Translations under genes and position numbers: made by a program
Source: CAYFNK01 sp964393215
GTDB lineage: Archaea; Nanobdellota; Nanobdellia; SCGC-AAA011-G17; PNOQ01
Assembly: GCA_964393215.1 (NCBI GenBank)
Contig: CAYMSW010000017.1
Coordinates: forward strand, 1-14,610
Length of the DNA: 14,610 nt
Reading direction: 5' to 3'
Notes under the pieces: generated by a model
Database searches by the model: none
Seen by the model: the letters and a program-made list of their open reading frames with translations, nothing else
Told to the model about the DNA's origin: nothing
Shown: positions 6,994 to 13,346 of the stretch, one piece after another
Position numbering within the stretch: the stretch's first letter is position 1
Layout of the letters: each line of letters begins with the position of its first letter

Positions 6994-7782
6994 ATGGAAG
7001 ACGGTGAAGAAAAAAAGAAGCATAGCATTTCTGCATTTTTCCCTATGTATAATGACGAAGGAACTGTAGAAATAATGGTAAAAAAATTAAAGGAAACATT
7101 ACCAAAATTCTCTGATGATTGGGAAATTATTATGGTTGATGATTGCTCGCCAGACAAATCTGGAGAAATTGCAGACCAATTAGCAAAAGATGATCCAAGA
7201 TTAAAAGTAGTACACCATGAAAAAAACAGGGGTTATGGTGGAGCACTAAAATCTGGCTTCAAAAATGCAACAAAAGATCTAATCTTCTATACAGACGGTG
7301 ATGCTCAATACGATATCTACGAAATAGAAAGATTAATGCCATTTATTGACGAATACGATGTAGTCAATGGATATAAACTAAACAGGGCAGACGGACTACA
7401 CAGAAAAATAGTCGGAGAGGTTTACAATTTCGGAATGCATTTGGCATTCAATCTAAAAGTAAAAGATGTTGATTGTGATTTCAGGCTAATGCATAAGAAA
7501 ATTTTTGATGAAATAGAACTGGAATCAGATTCTGGTATGATTTGCGTAGAAATGATGAAAAAAATAGGTGATGCCAAATTCACAATAAAGGACATTCCAG
7601 TAAATCACTACGATAGACAACACGGACAATCCCAATTCTTCAATCCAAAAAGAGTAATAAGAACTCTATGGGGACTAATCAGTCTTTGGATAAACATAGT
7701 TCTTTTAAGAAAGGGAAAGAAAAAACAAAAAGAAGATCAAGGCAACAATTCTTCCGAAACATCAAGTACTGCCTCAGACTGA
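6994..7782 (+). CDS. Family 2 glycosyltransferase, polyprenyl-phosphate sugar transferase
   Basis: 262 residues with one GT-A domain. 'AFFPMYNDE' opens the fold, 'MVDDCSPDKS' (about 48-56) and 'YTDGDAQYD' (about 99-107) carry the nucleotide and metal-binding acidic residues, and 'DVDCDFRLMHKKIFDE' replaces the usual D-x-x-x-G-F-R motif. 'VNHYDRQHGQSQFFNPKRV' is the C-terminal basic motif found in polyprenyl-phosphate hexose transferases. A short hydrophobic stretch near the end ('LWGLISLWINIVLL') may be an amphipathic or membrane-associated helix. The protein then ends in an unusual polar tail of about 25 residues, first Lys-rich, then Ser/Thr/Asn-rich. That tail is encoded in the 46-nt overlap with the convergent Nudix-like gene and may reflect stop-codon drift. 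It probably makes a lipid-linked monosaccharide for a GT-C enzyme; the sugar is unknown. It closes the six-gene operon. Confidence 0.9.
   Translation: MEDGEEKKKHSISAFFPMYNDEGTVEIMVKKLKETLPKFSDDWEIIMVDDCSPDKSGEIADQLAKDDPRLKVVHHEKNRGYGGALKSGFKNATKDLIFYTDGDAQYDIYEIERLMPFIDEYDVVNGYKLNRADGLHRKIVGEVYNFGMHLAFNLKVKDVDCDFRLMHKKIFDEIELESDSGMICVEMMKKIGDAKFTIKDIPVNHYDRQHGQSQFFNPKRVIRTLWGLISLWINIVLLRKGKKKQKEDQGNNSSETSSTASD
7737..7782. other. Tail-to-tail overlap of two convergent genes (46 nt)
   Basis: The GT2 stop (7780-7782) and the Nudix-like gene stop (7737-7739, TGA on the minus strand) each lie inside the other gene. The shared DNA encodes a low-complexity Ser/Thr tail on the plus strand and an acidic tail on the minus strand. 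Confidence 0.85.
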
Positions 7783-8711
7783 AGAGAAACATCTACAATC
7801 TCATATCCTTTATCATCTAAAATCTGAACAGCACAATTATAAAAAGAGGGGTGATTAACTCTCATATGTTGCAAAATAACAGCCAAAAAATCATCGTTAA
7901 AACCAAGTTTACCAGTTAAAGGATTTTCCCCATATTGAAGACCAAAACCATCCTTAGGAAGAGAACCTTTCTCAACACCAATTAAATCTAAAAATTTCAT
8001 AATCTCAAGCGGATCATCTTGTACAAAATTTATCATGTCATCTAAAACATGACCTTCGCCATCACTCCTATCCGATCTAATTCTCAGGATATCATCTGCA
8101 CTGTGAGAAAGTCTCGTCAAAAAATCAACTGGAAAATCAAAAGAAAGATCATAACATTTGGCCATACCCAACCACTCCAGAGAAAAAGAATCCTCAGGGA
8201 CACCAAGTTCCCTATTTACATAAAAACTTATAACATCAAAGGGATTAGAACGATTTAAAGGCACAAACCTACCATCCACATCCCTTCCTCTAAAATGAAC
8301 ACCATATCCGCCAGCACCAGTATAAATTCCTGGACCATGGGGTAACGTAACATCTCTTCTCAAAGCAATTAATAATCCATCAGTTGTACGATCAAGAGAC
8401 TCAGTACAAAAAGCATTAAACCTAGAATCCAAAAGCGACCTATCTGAAATTCCAGCCATAGCATGAGCTACATGTTCAACGTAATCAACATATCCTGCTG
8501 CAATACACAATTCTCCACTACGCAATCTAACGAGAGATTTAACATTAAACATCTGACCAGGAGTTATGCTTGAATCCAATCCACTTCTTTCTTCCTCTAT
8601 TTTTTCAGAAAGCGTGCTTTCAACTTTAATCCTATCAGAAGAATTATACTGACATTCAATCTCGGAGGGAACTAATCCAGTTCCAATAAGATAAATTTTA
8701 GATTTTGACAT
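7737..8711 (-). CDS. Uncharacterised soluble protein with degenerate Nudix-like core
   Basis: 324 residues from the ATG at 8711; no membrane segment. I do not firmly recognise the family. The middle looks Nudix-like: 'TTDGLLIALRRD' (about 109-120) is the first-strand pattern, 'GPGIYTGAGGYG' (about 126-137) resembles the P-G-G strand, and 'NPFDVISFYVNRELGV' (156-171) aligns with the Nudix helix. Against G-x5-E-x7-R-E-U-x-E-E-x-G-U, only the second Glu of E-E, the Gly and the final hydrophobic residue remain; the R-E pair becomes Phe-Tyr. It is either a non-catalytic Nudix fold or uses other residues. The overall layout faintly recalls NUDT22-type UDP-sugar hydrolases, a speculative comparison from memory. 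Composition differs from its neighbours: by hand count about 19 Arg to 11 Lys, rich in Asp and Ser. The open frame extends upstream to 9017 but that part overlaps the SDR gene and ignores the promoter, so the ATG at 8711 is chosen. Confidence 0.8.
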   Translation of the reverse strand: MSKSKIYLIGTGLVPSEIECQYNSSDRIKVESTLSEKIEEERSGLDSSITPGQMFNVKSLVRLRSGELCIAAGYVDYVEHVAHAMAGISDRSLLDSRFNAFCTESLDRTTDGLLIALRRDVTLPHGPGIYTGAGGYGVHFRGRDVDGRFVPLNRSNPFDVISFYVNRELGVPEDSFSLEWLGMAKCYDLSFDFPVDFLTRLSHSADDILRIRSDRSDGEGHVLDDMINFVQDDPLEIMKFLDLIGVEKGSLPKDGFGLQYGENPLTGKLGFNDDFLAVILQHMRVNHPSFYNCAVQILDDKGYEIVDVSLQSEAVLDVSEELLP

Positions 8712-8731
8712 TAAAGCACAAAAGATAAACC

Positions 8732-8742
8732 ATTTATAAAAT
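8732..8742 (-). promoter_or_regulatory. TATA-like box for the Nudix-like gene
   Basis: On the minus strand this reads ATTTTATAAAT, centred about 26 nt before the ATG at 8711. The same 11-mer occurs before the methyltransferase at 1093. It decides the start codon, since the longer open frame would begin upstream of the box. Confidence 0.55.
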
Positions 8743-8773
8743 ATATGAAATATATTCTCCAGTATATACTTTA

Positions 8774-8783
8774 TTTTTAAATA
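8774..8783 (+). promoter_or_regulatory. TATA-like box for the sugar-nucleotide operon
   Basis: TTTTTAAATA lies about 27 nt before the ATG at 8806, consistent with a leaderless transcript. It is about 42 nt from the opposing box of the Nudix-like gene inside a 94-nt divergent spacer. Confidence 0.55.
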
Positions 8784-8805
8784 TCTAAAAACTCCCCAAA
8801 CAGAC

Positions 8806-9804
8806 ATGGAAACATATGGAAACAAGTTCGAAGGAAAAAATGTTCTCATCACTGGTGGACTTGGTTTTATAGGTAGTAATTTAGCACACGAGCTAGTAAG
8901 ATTAGGAGCAAACGTAACAATAGTTGATTCTTTGATTCCTGAATATGGTGGAAACTTATTCAATATAGAAGACATAAGAGACAAAGTAGATCTACATATA
9001 TCGGACATAAGAGACAAACATGCAATTCAAACCTTAATTCTAGATAAAGATTTCATCTTCAATCTAGCTGGTCAGGTAAGTCACATAGACAGCATGAACG
9101 ATCCTTTCACAGATTTAGATATAAACTGTACAAGTCAGCTCTCTTTACTAGAAGCTTGCAGAAAAAACAACAACAACGATGTGAAAATAGTCTACGCAAG
9201 CACAAGACAAATTTATGGAAAGCCAGAATACCTTCCAATAGACGAAACACACATACTAAAACCAACAGACGTAAATGGAATAAACAAAATGGCTGGAGAA
9301 TGGTACCATTTACTTTACAACAATGTTTACGGATTAAAAGCCTGCTCACTAAGATTAACAAACACATTTGGACCAAGACAATTAATGAAACACAGTAGAC
9401 AAGGATTCATCCCCTGGTTCATAAGACAAATTATAGACGGAGAAGAAATAAAAGTATTCGGGACAGGAGAACAACTAAGAGACATAAATTACGTTGACGA
9501 TGTAAACCATGCATTCCTTATGGCAGCTACAAAAAATGAAAGCAACGGGAGAAGATTCAACCTTGGACACTTTAACCCAATTTCATTAAAAGACTTCGTA
9601 AAGGAATTGATAGAAGCAAATGGCTCTGGAAATTACTCTGTGGTTCCATTTCCAGATGAAAAAAAGAAAATAGACGTTGGAAGCACATATTGTAGTTATA
9701 GAAAAATAAACAAAATTCTTGGCTGGGAGCCAAAGGTAGAAATAAAAGAGGGATTGAAAAAAACAATAGAGTTTTATAGGCAACACAAAAGCCACTATTG
9801 GTAA
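8806..9804 (+). CDS. NAD-dependent epimerase/dehydratase (extended SDR) with Asn at the catalytic Tyr position
   Basis: 332 residues, a normal length for GalE/WcaG-type extended SDRs acting on nucleotide sugars. The N-terminal Rossmann motif 'GGLGFIG' is at 17-23, the acidic residue ending strand 2 is in 'VDSLIPEYGG', and 'NLAGQVSH' matches the N-x-A-A-x-x-x-H region. 'YASTRQIYG' provides the active-site Thr133. The segment normally reading Y-G-x-S-K is 'NGINK' (157-161): Lys161 is present but Tyr is Asn157. The rest is well conserved, including 'LRLTNTFGPRQ', 'DINYVDDV' and 'RFNLGH', so the gene is not decaying. I recall a subfamily with the same N-G-I-N-K form, so it may be a fixed variant. 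Likely substrate is a nucleotide-linked hexose; whether it is an epimerase, dehydratase or ketoreductase cannot be told. It leads the sugar-nucleotide operon, 2 nt before the aminotransferase. Confidence 0.88.
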   Translation: METYGNKFEGKNVLITGGLGFIGSNLAHELVRLGANVTIVDSLIPEYGGNLFNIEDIRDKVDLHISDIRDKHAIQTLILDKDFIFNLAGQVSHIDSMNDPFTDLDINCTSQLSLLEACRKNNNNDVKIVYASTRQIYGKPEYLPIDETHILKPTDVNGINKMAGEWYHLLYNNVYGLKACSLRLTNTFGPRQLMKHSRQGFIPWFIRQIIDGEEIKVFGTGEQLRDINYVDDVNHAFLMAATKNESNGRRFNLGHFNPISLKDFVKELIEANGSGNYSVVPFPDEKKKIDVGSTYCSYRKINKILGWEPKVEIKEGLKKTIEFYRQHKSHYW

Positions 9805-9806
9805 AA

Positions 9807-10904
9807 ATGAAAATCCCCATGCTTGATTTAAGCGCACAATATCAAGAAATAAAACAAGAGATAGATGAAGCAGTACAAAGAGTTCTAGATTCTGGCTGGT
9901 TTGTTCTTGGAAAAGAGTGTGAAGCATTTGAACAAGAATTTGCAAAATACAATGGGTCAAAATACGCAATAGGTGTAGGTTCTGGAACAGATGCACTTCA
10001 CTTAGCACTTCTAGCATTAAATGTAGGAGAAGGAGACGAAGTAATAACAGTTCCAAACACAGCGATCCCAACAATAAGTGCAATCTCTCTAACCGGAGCA
10101 ACTCCTGTATTTGTAGACATTGATCCAGAATCCTACACAATAGATCCAAGAAATTTAGAACAAGCAATAACAGCAAGAACAAAAGCAATTATTCCAGTGC
10201 ACTTATTCGGACAATCAGCAGACATGGATTTAATCCTAGAAATAGCAAACAAGCATCACATTCCTATTATAGAAGACTGCGCACAATCACAAGGAGCAAC
10301 TTACAAAGGCAAAAAAACCGGAAACTTTGGAGCTATAGGCTGTTTCAGCTTTTACCCAAGCAAAAATTTAGGTGCATATGGTGATGCAGGACTAATTACT
10401 ACAAATGATGAAAAAATAAAAGAAAAACTAATTATGCTAAGAAATTATGGACAAAAAGGTCGATACGTCCATGCAGAAAAAGGAACAAACTCAAGACTAG
10501 ATGAAATTCAAGCAGCAATTCTCAAAGTCAAATTAAAACACTTAGACGAATGGAATGAAAAGAGAAGAAAACTAGCAAATATCTACACAAGAGAATTAAA
10601 AAATGTAGTAACCCCAAAAGAAGCAGGATATGCAAACCACGTTTACCATTTATATGTAATTAGAACACAAAACAGAGACCAATTAATGCATTACTTAAGA
10701 GAACATGAAGTAGGAACCCAAATTCACTATCCTATTCCAGCACACATACAAGAAGCTTACCAGGATTTAAACCAAAAGGAAGGGTCATACCCTATTTCAG
10801 AGTCTCACGCCAAAGAAATTGTCTCTTTACCTCTTTTTCCAGAACTTTCCGAAGAACAGGTCTTACATATAACTAAACTTATAAATGAATTTTCACTCCT
10901 CTAA
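9807..10904 (+). CDS. DegT/DnrJ/EryC1/StrS PLP-dependent sugar aminotransferase
   Basis: 365 residues, the usual family length. It begins 'IPMLDLSAQYQEIKQEID', has 'GVGSGTDALHLAL' for PLP-phosphate binding, 'EDCAQSQGA' with the Asp that contacts the pyridine nitrogen, and 'FSFYPSKNLGAYGDAG' with the PLP lysine at residue 186. 'RNYGQKGRY' and 'NSRLDEIQAAIL' are typical of the sugar branch. Overall it reads closest to the TylB/DesV/QdtB/FdtB group, which aminate C3 of dTDP-3-keto-6-deoxyhexoses, but C4 aminases are close relatives. Expected reaction: transfer of an amino group from glutamate to a nucleotide-linked ketosugar in the cytoplasm. The frame extends to a TTG at 9798 inside the SDR gene; the ATG at 9807, directly after the SDR stop, is preferred. 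RmlA and RmlB downstream would supply the dTDP-ketosugar. Confidence 0.92.
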   Translation: MKIPMLDLSAQYQEIKQEIDEAVQRVLDSGWFVLGKECEAFEQEFAKYNGSKYAIGVGSGTDALHLALLALNVGEGDEVITVPNTAIPTISAISLTGATPVFVDIDPESYTIDPRNLEQAITARTKAIIPVHLFGQSADMDLILEIANKHHIPIIEDCAQSQGATYKGKKTGNFGAIGCFSFYPSKNLGAYGDAGLITTNDEKIKEKLIMLRNYGQKGRYVHAEKGTNSRLDEIQAAILKVKLKHLDEWNEKRRKLANIYTRELKNVVTPKEAGYANHVYHLYVIRTQNRDQLMHYLREHEVGTQIHYPIPAHIQEAYQDLNQKEGSYPISESHAKEIVSLPLFPELSEEQVLHITKLINEFSLL

Positions 10905-10907
10905 TTT

Positions 10908-11612
10908 ATGAAAGGCGTCATTCTAGCTGGCGGAACAGGGAGCAGGCTACATCCTCTAACTTTAGTCACAAATAAACATCTTCTACCAATATATAACAAA
11001 CCAATGATATACTACCCAATTGAGACTCTAATCAAGGGTGGAATAAAAGACATTATGATTGTATGCGGTCCGGAACATGCTGGAGACTTCATGAACCTCT
11101 TAAGATCTGGAAAAGAATTTGGAGCCAGATTCACTTACGAAATACAAGATACTGCAAGCGGAATCGCTGGAGCTCTATCACTTGCAAGAGAATTTGCAGG
11201 GGGGGATGACCTAACCGTAATTCTTGGAGATAATGTTATAGAAGAAACATTCGACTTAACAAACTTTGATGGCGGAGCAAAAGTTTTCTTAAAAATAGTT
11301 GCAGATCCAAAAAGATATGGAATAGCACAAATAGAAGACAATAAAATAGTTAGCGTAGAAGAAAAACCAGAAAACCCAAAATCAAATTATGCAATAATAG
11401 GACTGTATCAATATGACAAAGGAGTATTTGAAATGATTGACAAAATAAACCCTTCGGAAAGAGGAGAATTAGAAATAACCGACGTAAACAACGAATATTT
11501 AAAAAATAATGAACTAAGATATGCTATAGTAAGAGGTCTTTGGTGTGATGCGGGAACAACTGAATCCTTACATTATGCAAGCACTATGGTAAAAAAGATG
11601 GATATAAAATGA
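10908..11612 (+). CDS. rmlA: Glucose-1-phosphate thymidylyltransferase (RmlA), short form
   Basis: 234 residues forming a complete nucleotidyltransferase core. It opens with 'LAGGTGSRLHPLT' and a lysine downstream ('NKHLLPIYNKPMIYYP'), which match the G-G-x-G-x-R-x-x-P...K signature and the RmlA-specific K-x-L-L-P segment. 'VILGDNV' carries the metal-binding Asp, and 'VSVEEKP' and 'CDAGTTESL' are the sugar-binding and closing motifs. It makes dTDP-glucose from dTTP and glucose-1-phosphate. It is about 55 residues shorter than typical bacterial RmlA; the missing part is the C-terminal helical extension that forms the allosteric dTDP-rhamnose site, so feedback control may be absent (inference). 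It lies 3 nt after the aminotransferase stop and its own stop overlaps the RmlB start (ATGA at 11609). No Shine-Dalgarno is evident. Another NTP specificity is possible, but pairing with RmlB supports dTTP. Confidence 0.9.
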   Translation: MKGVILAGGTGSRLHPLTLVTNKHLLPIYNKPMIYYPIETLIKGGIKDIMIVCGPEHAGDFMNLLRSGKEFGARFTYEIQDTASGIAGALSLAREFAGGDDLTVILGDNVIEETFDLTNFDGGAKVFLKIVADPKRYGIAQIEDNKIVSVEEKPENPKSNYAIIGLYQYDKGVFEMIDKINPSERGELEITDVNNEYLKNNELRYAIVRGLWCDAGTTESLHYASTMVKKMDIK

Positions 11613-12640
11613 AAACAGTTTTAGTAACAGGCGGAGCAGGATTTATTGGAAGTAATTTCGTAAAATATATGCTTGAAAAATATCCAGACTACAAAATAGT
11701 AAACGTGGATCTTCTAACCTATTCTGGAAATTTAGAAAACCTAAGAGAAGTTGAAAACAATCCAAACTACACATTTGTAAAGGAAGATATTGCAAACCTT
11801 CCAAAAATAAAAGAAATATTTGAAGAACATAAACCAAATATCGTTGTAAACTTCGCAGCAGAATCCCACAATGATAGGGGTGTTCTTGACCCAAGCATTT
11901 TCATTAAAACAAATATTCTCGGAACACAAAGCCTCCTAGAAGCAGCAAGACAAACAGAGGTAGAAAGATTCCACCATATTTCTACGTGTGAGGTCTTCGG
12001 AGATTTACCTTTAGACTCGGAAGAAACATTCTCAGAAACATCACCTTACAAACCAAAAACGCCTTACAACGCATCAAAAGCAGGAGCAGACCACATTGTA
12101 ATGGCATACTTCAACACTTTCGGAGTCCCCGTAACAATAAGCAACTGCGGAAACAATTACGGTCCAAATCAACACGTAGAAAAACTAATTCCATTATTCG
12201 CAACAAATGCAATGGAGGACAAAGAACTACCGCTCTTCAAAAGTTCTCAAAATAAAAGAGAATGGGTTCATGTTATTGATCATTGTAAAGCAGTTGACTT
12301 AATTATTCACAACGGAATATCTGGAGAATCATACAACGTAGGAACTACAATAGAAAAAAGTGTAGAACAAATTACAGACATGATTCTAAAAGTCCTAGGA
12401 AAACCAGAGACTCTAAAAAAAAATGTCAAAGATAGGCCGGGCCATGATAGAAGATACTTACTTGATTCCTCAAAAATAAGACAAAAGCTTGGATGGGAGC
12501 CACGAACAAATTTCGAAGAGGGAATGAAACAAACTGTAGAATGGTACAAAAACAATAAAGAGTGGTGGCAAAGAGTAAAATCTGGAGAATTTAGAAAGTA
12601 TTATGAAGACTACTACAGCAAGTTAAAAAATGAGAAATGA
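11609..12640 (+). CDS. rmlB: dTDP-glucose 4,6-dehydratase-like protein (RmlB) with Cys at the catalytic Asp position
   Basis: 343 residues, close to the RmlB norm. 'GGAGFIG' at 8-14 binds NAD, 'VDLLTYSGNLENL' is the characteristic RmlB adenine-pocket segment, and 'AAESHNDRGVLDPSIFIKTNILGT' (split here as the substrate loop and helix) follows the RmlB pattern S-H-V-D-R-S-I. The catalytic Y-x-x-x-K is intact as Tyr153 and Lys157 ('PYNASK'), followed by 'NNYGPNQ'. The active-site pair normally Asp-Glu (S-T-D-E-V-Y-G) reads 'STCEVFG' (125-131): Glu128 is retained but Asp is Cys127. I recall other RmlB-annotated sequences with S-T-C-E, so this may be a stable variant, not an error. The expected product is dTDP-4-keto-6-deoxyglucose. 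It is coupled to RmlA by a 4-nt overlap and overlaps the downstream methyltransferase by 11 nt. Confidence 0.87.
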   Translation: MKTVLVTGGAGFIGSNFVKYMLEKYPDYKIVNVDLLTYSGNLENLREVENNPNYTFVKEDIANLPKIKEIFEEHKPNIVVNFAAESHNDRGVLDPSIFIKTNILGTQSLLEAARQTEVERFHHISTCEVFGDLPLDSEETFSETSPYKPKTPYNASKAGADHIVMAYFNTFGVPVTISNCGNNYGPNQHVEKLIPLFATNAMEDKELPLFKSSQNKREWVHVIDHCKAVDLIIHNGISGESYNVGTTIEKSVEQITDMILKVLGKPETLKKNVKDRPGHDRRYLLDSSKIRQKLGWEPRTNFEEGMKQTVEWYKNNKEWWQRVKSGEFRKYYEDYYSKLKNEK

Positions 12641-13346
12641 GGAATATGAAAAACTCTACAATCACGAAGAAAATCATTGGTGGTTCAAGGGAACAAGGAA
12701 AATTCTATTCACTTTACTAAACAAATTTGAAAAAAGAGAAAACTTGAAAGTTCTCGACGCTGGTTGTGGAACAGGGATCATTGTAAAAAACTTAGAAAAA
12801 TACGGAGAAGCTCAAGGTATAGACATTTCTGATGAAGCAATAAAATTCTGCAAAGAAAGAAACATAAACGTAGAAAAAGGTTCAGTAGAAGAACTTCCTT
12901 TTGAAGACAACACTTTCGATTTGATAACTTCTATAGATGTAATTTATCACAAATGGGTAAACGATGACAAAAAAGCATTACAAGAAATAAACAGAACTTT
13001 GAAAGCAGATGGAAGATTGTTAATTCAAGTCGCTTCTTACAATTTTATGAAAAGCAACCACGACGAAGCAGTATTCACAGAAAGAAGATATACAAAAAAA
13101 CAATTAAGAAATCTTTTAGAACAATCTGGATTTAAAATAGAAAAAATAACTTATTCAAATACAATTCTTTTCCCAATAGCACTAATAAAAAGATTAACAG
13201 AAAAAAAGAAACAAGAATCTGAAGTAAAACCAGTATCAAATTTAACAAACAAAATTTTAACAAAAGTTCTAAACTTCGAAGCAAAGCTTCTAAAAAACAT
13301 TAATTTTCCATTTGGATTATCAATAATAGCAATAGTTAAGAAATAA
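12630..13346 (+). CDS. Class I SAM-dependent methyltransferase
   Basis: 238 residues. An N-terminal aromatic segment 'HWWFKGTRKILFTLL' precedes the SAM-binding motif I 'VLDAGCGTGI' at 41-50. 'GIDISDEAI' ends strand 2 with the ribose-binding Asp. 'LPFEDNTFDLITSIDVIYH' spans motif II, and 'RTLKADGRLLIQVASY' is motif III. The W-W-F-x-G-x-R element before motif I is common in small-molecule methyltransferases of glycan clusters. The last 60 residues are basic with a hydrophobic end ('FPFGLSIIAIVKK'). It overlaps the RmlB gene by 11 nt and ends the sugar-nucleotide operon, so methylation of the deoxysugar made by that operon is a fair inference. Its stop codon directly abuts the stop of the convergent PHP gene with no spacer. 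It is not a close copy of the other two methyltransferases here. Confidence 0.9.
   Translation: MRNEEYEKLYNHEENHWWFKGTRKILFTLLNKFEKRENLKVLDAGCGTGIIVKNLEKYGEAQGIDISDEAIKFCKERNINVEKGSVEELPFEDNTFDLITSIDVIYHKWVNDDKKALQEINRTLKADGRLLIQVASYNFMKSNHDEAVFTERRYTKKQLRNLLEQSGFKIEKITYSNTILFPIALIKRLTEKKKQESEVKPVSNLTNKILTKVLNFEAKLLKNINFPFGLSIIAIVKK

Noticed and set aside
8712..9017. N-terminal extension of about 102 residues on the Nudix-like gene
   Set aside because: It overlaps the start of the SDR gene on the other strand, has no recognisable motif, and lies upstream of the TATA-like box that fits the ATG at 8711.
9586..10188. 200-codon minus-strand frame, extremely leucine-rich
   Set aside because: It is an antisense shadow of the SDR and aminotransferase genes, which show full family motifs; poly-Leu composition is the usual artefact of reading A-rich coding DNA backwards.
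11198..11206. G7 homopolymer in RmlA as a possible frameshift or phase-variation tract
   Set aside because: The RmlA frame is intact across it and encodes conserved sequence; a single G7 run in one gene is not enough to claim slippage.
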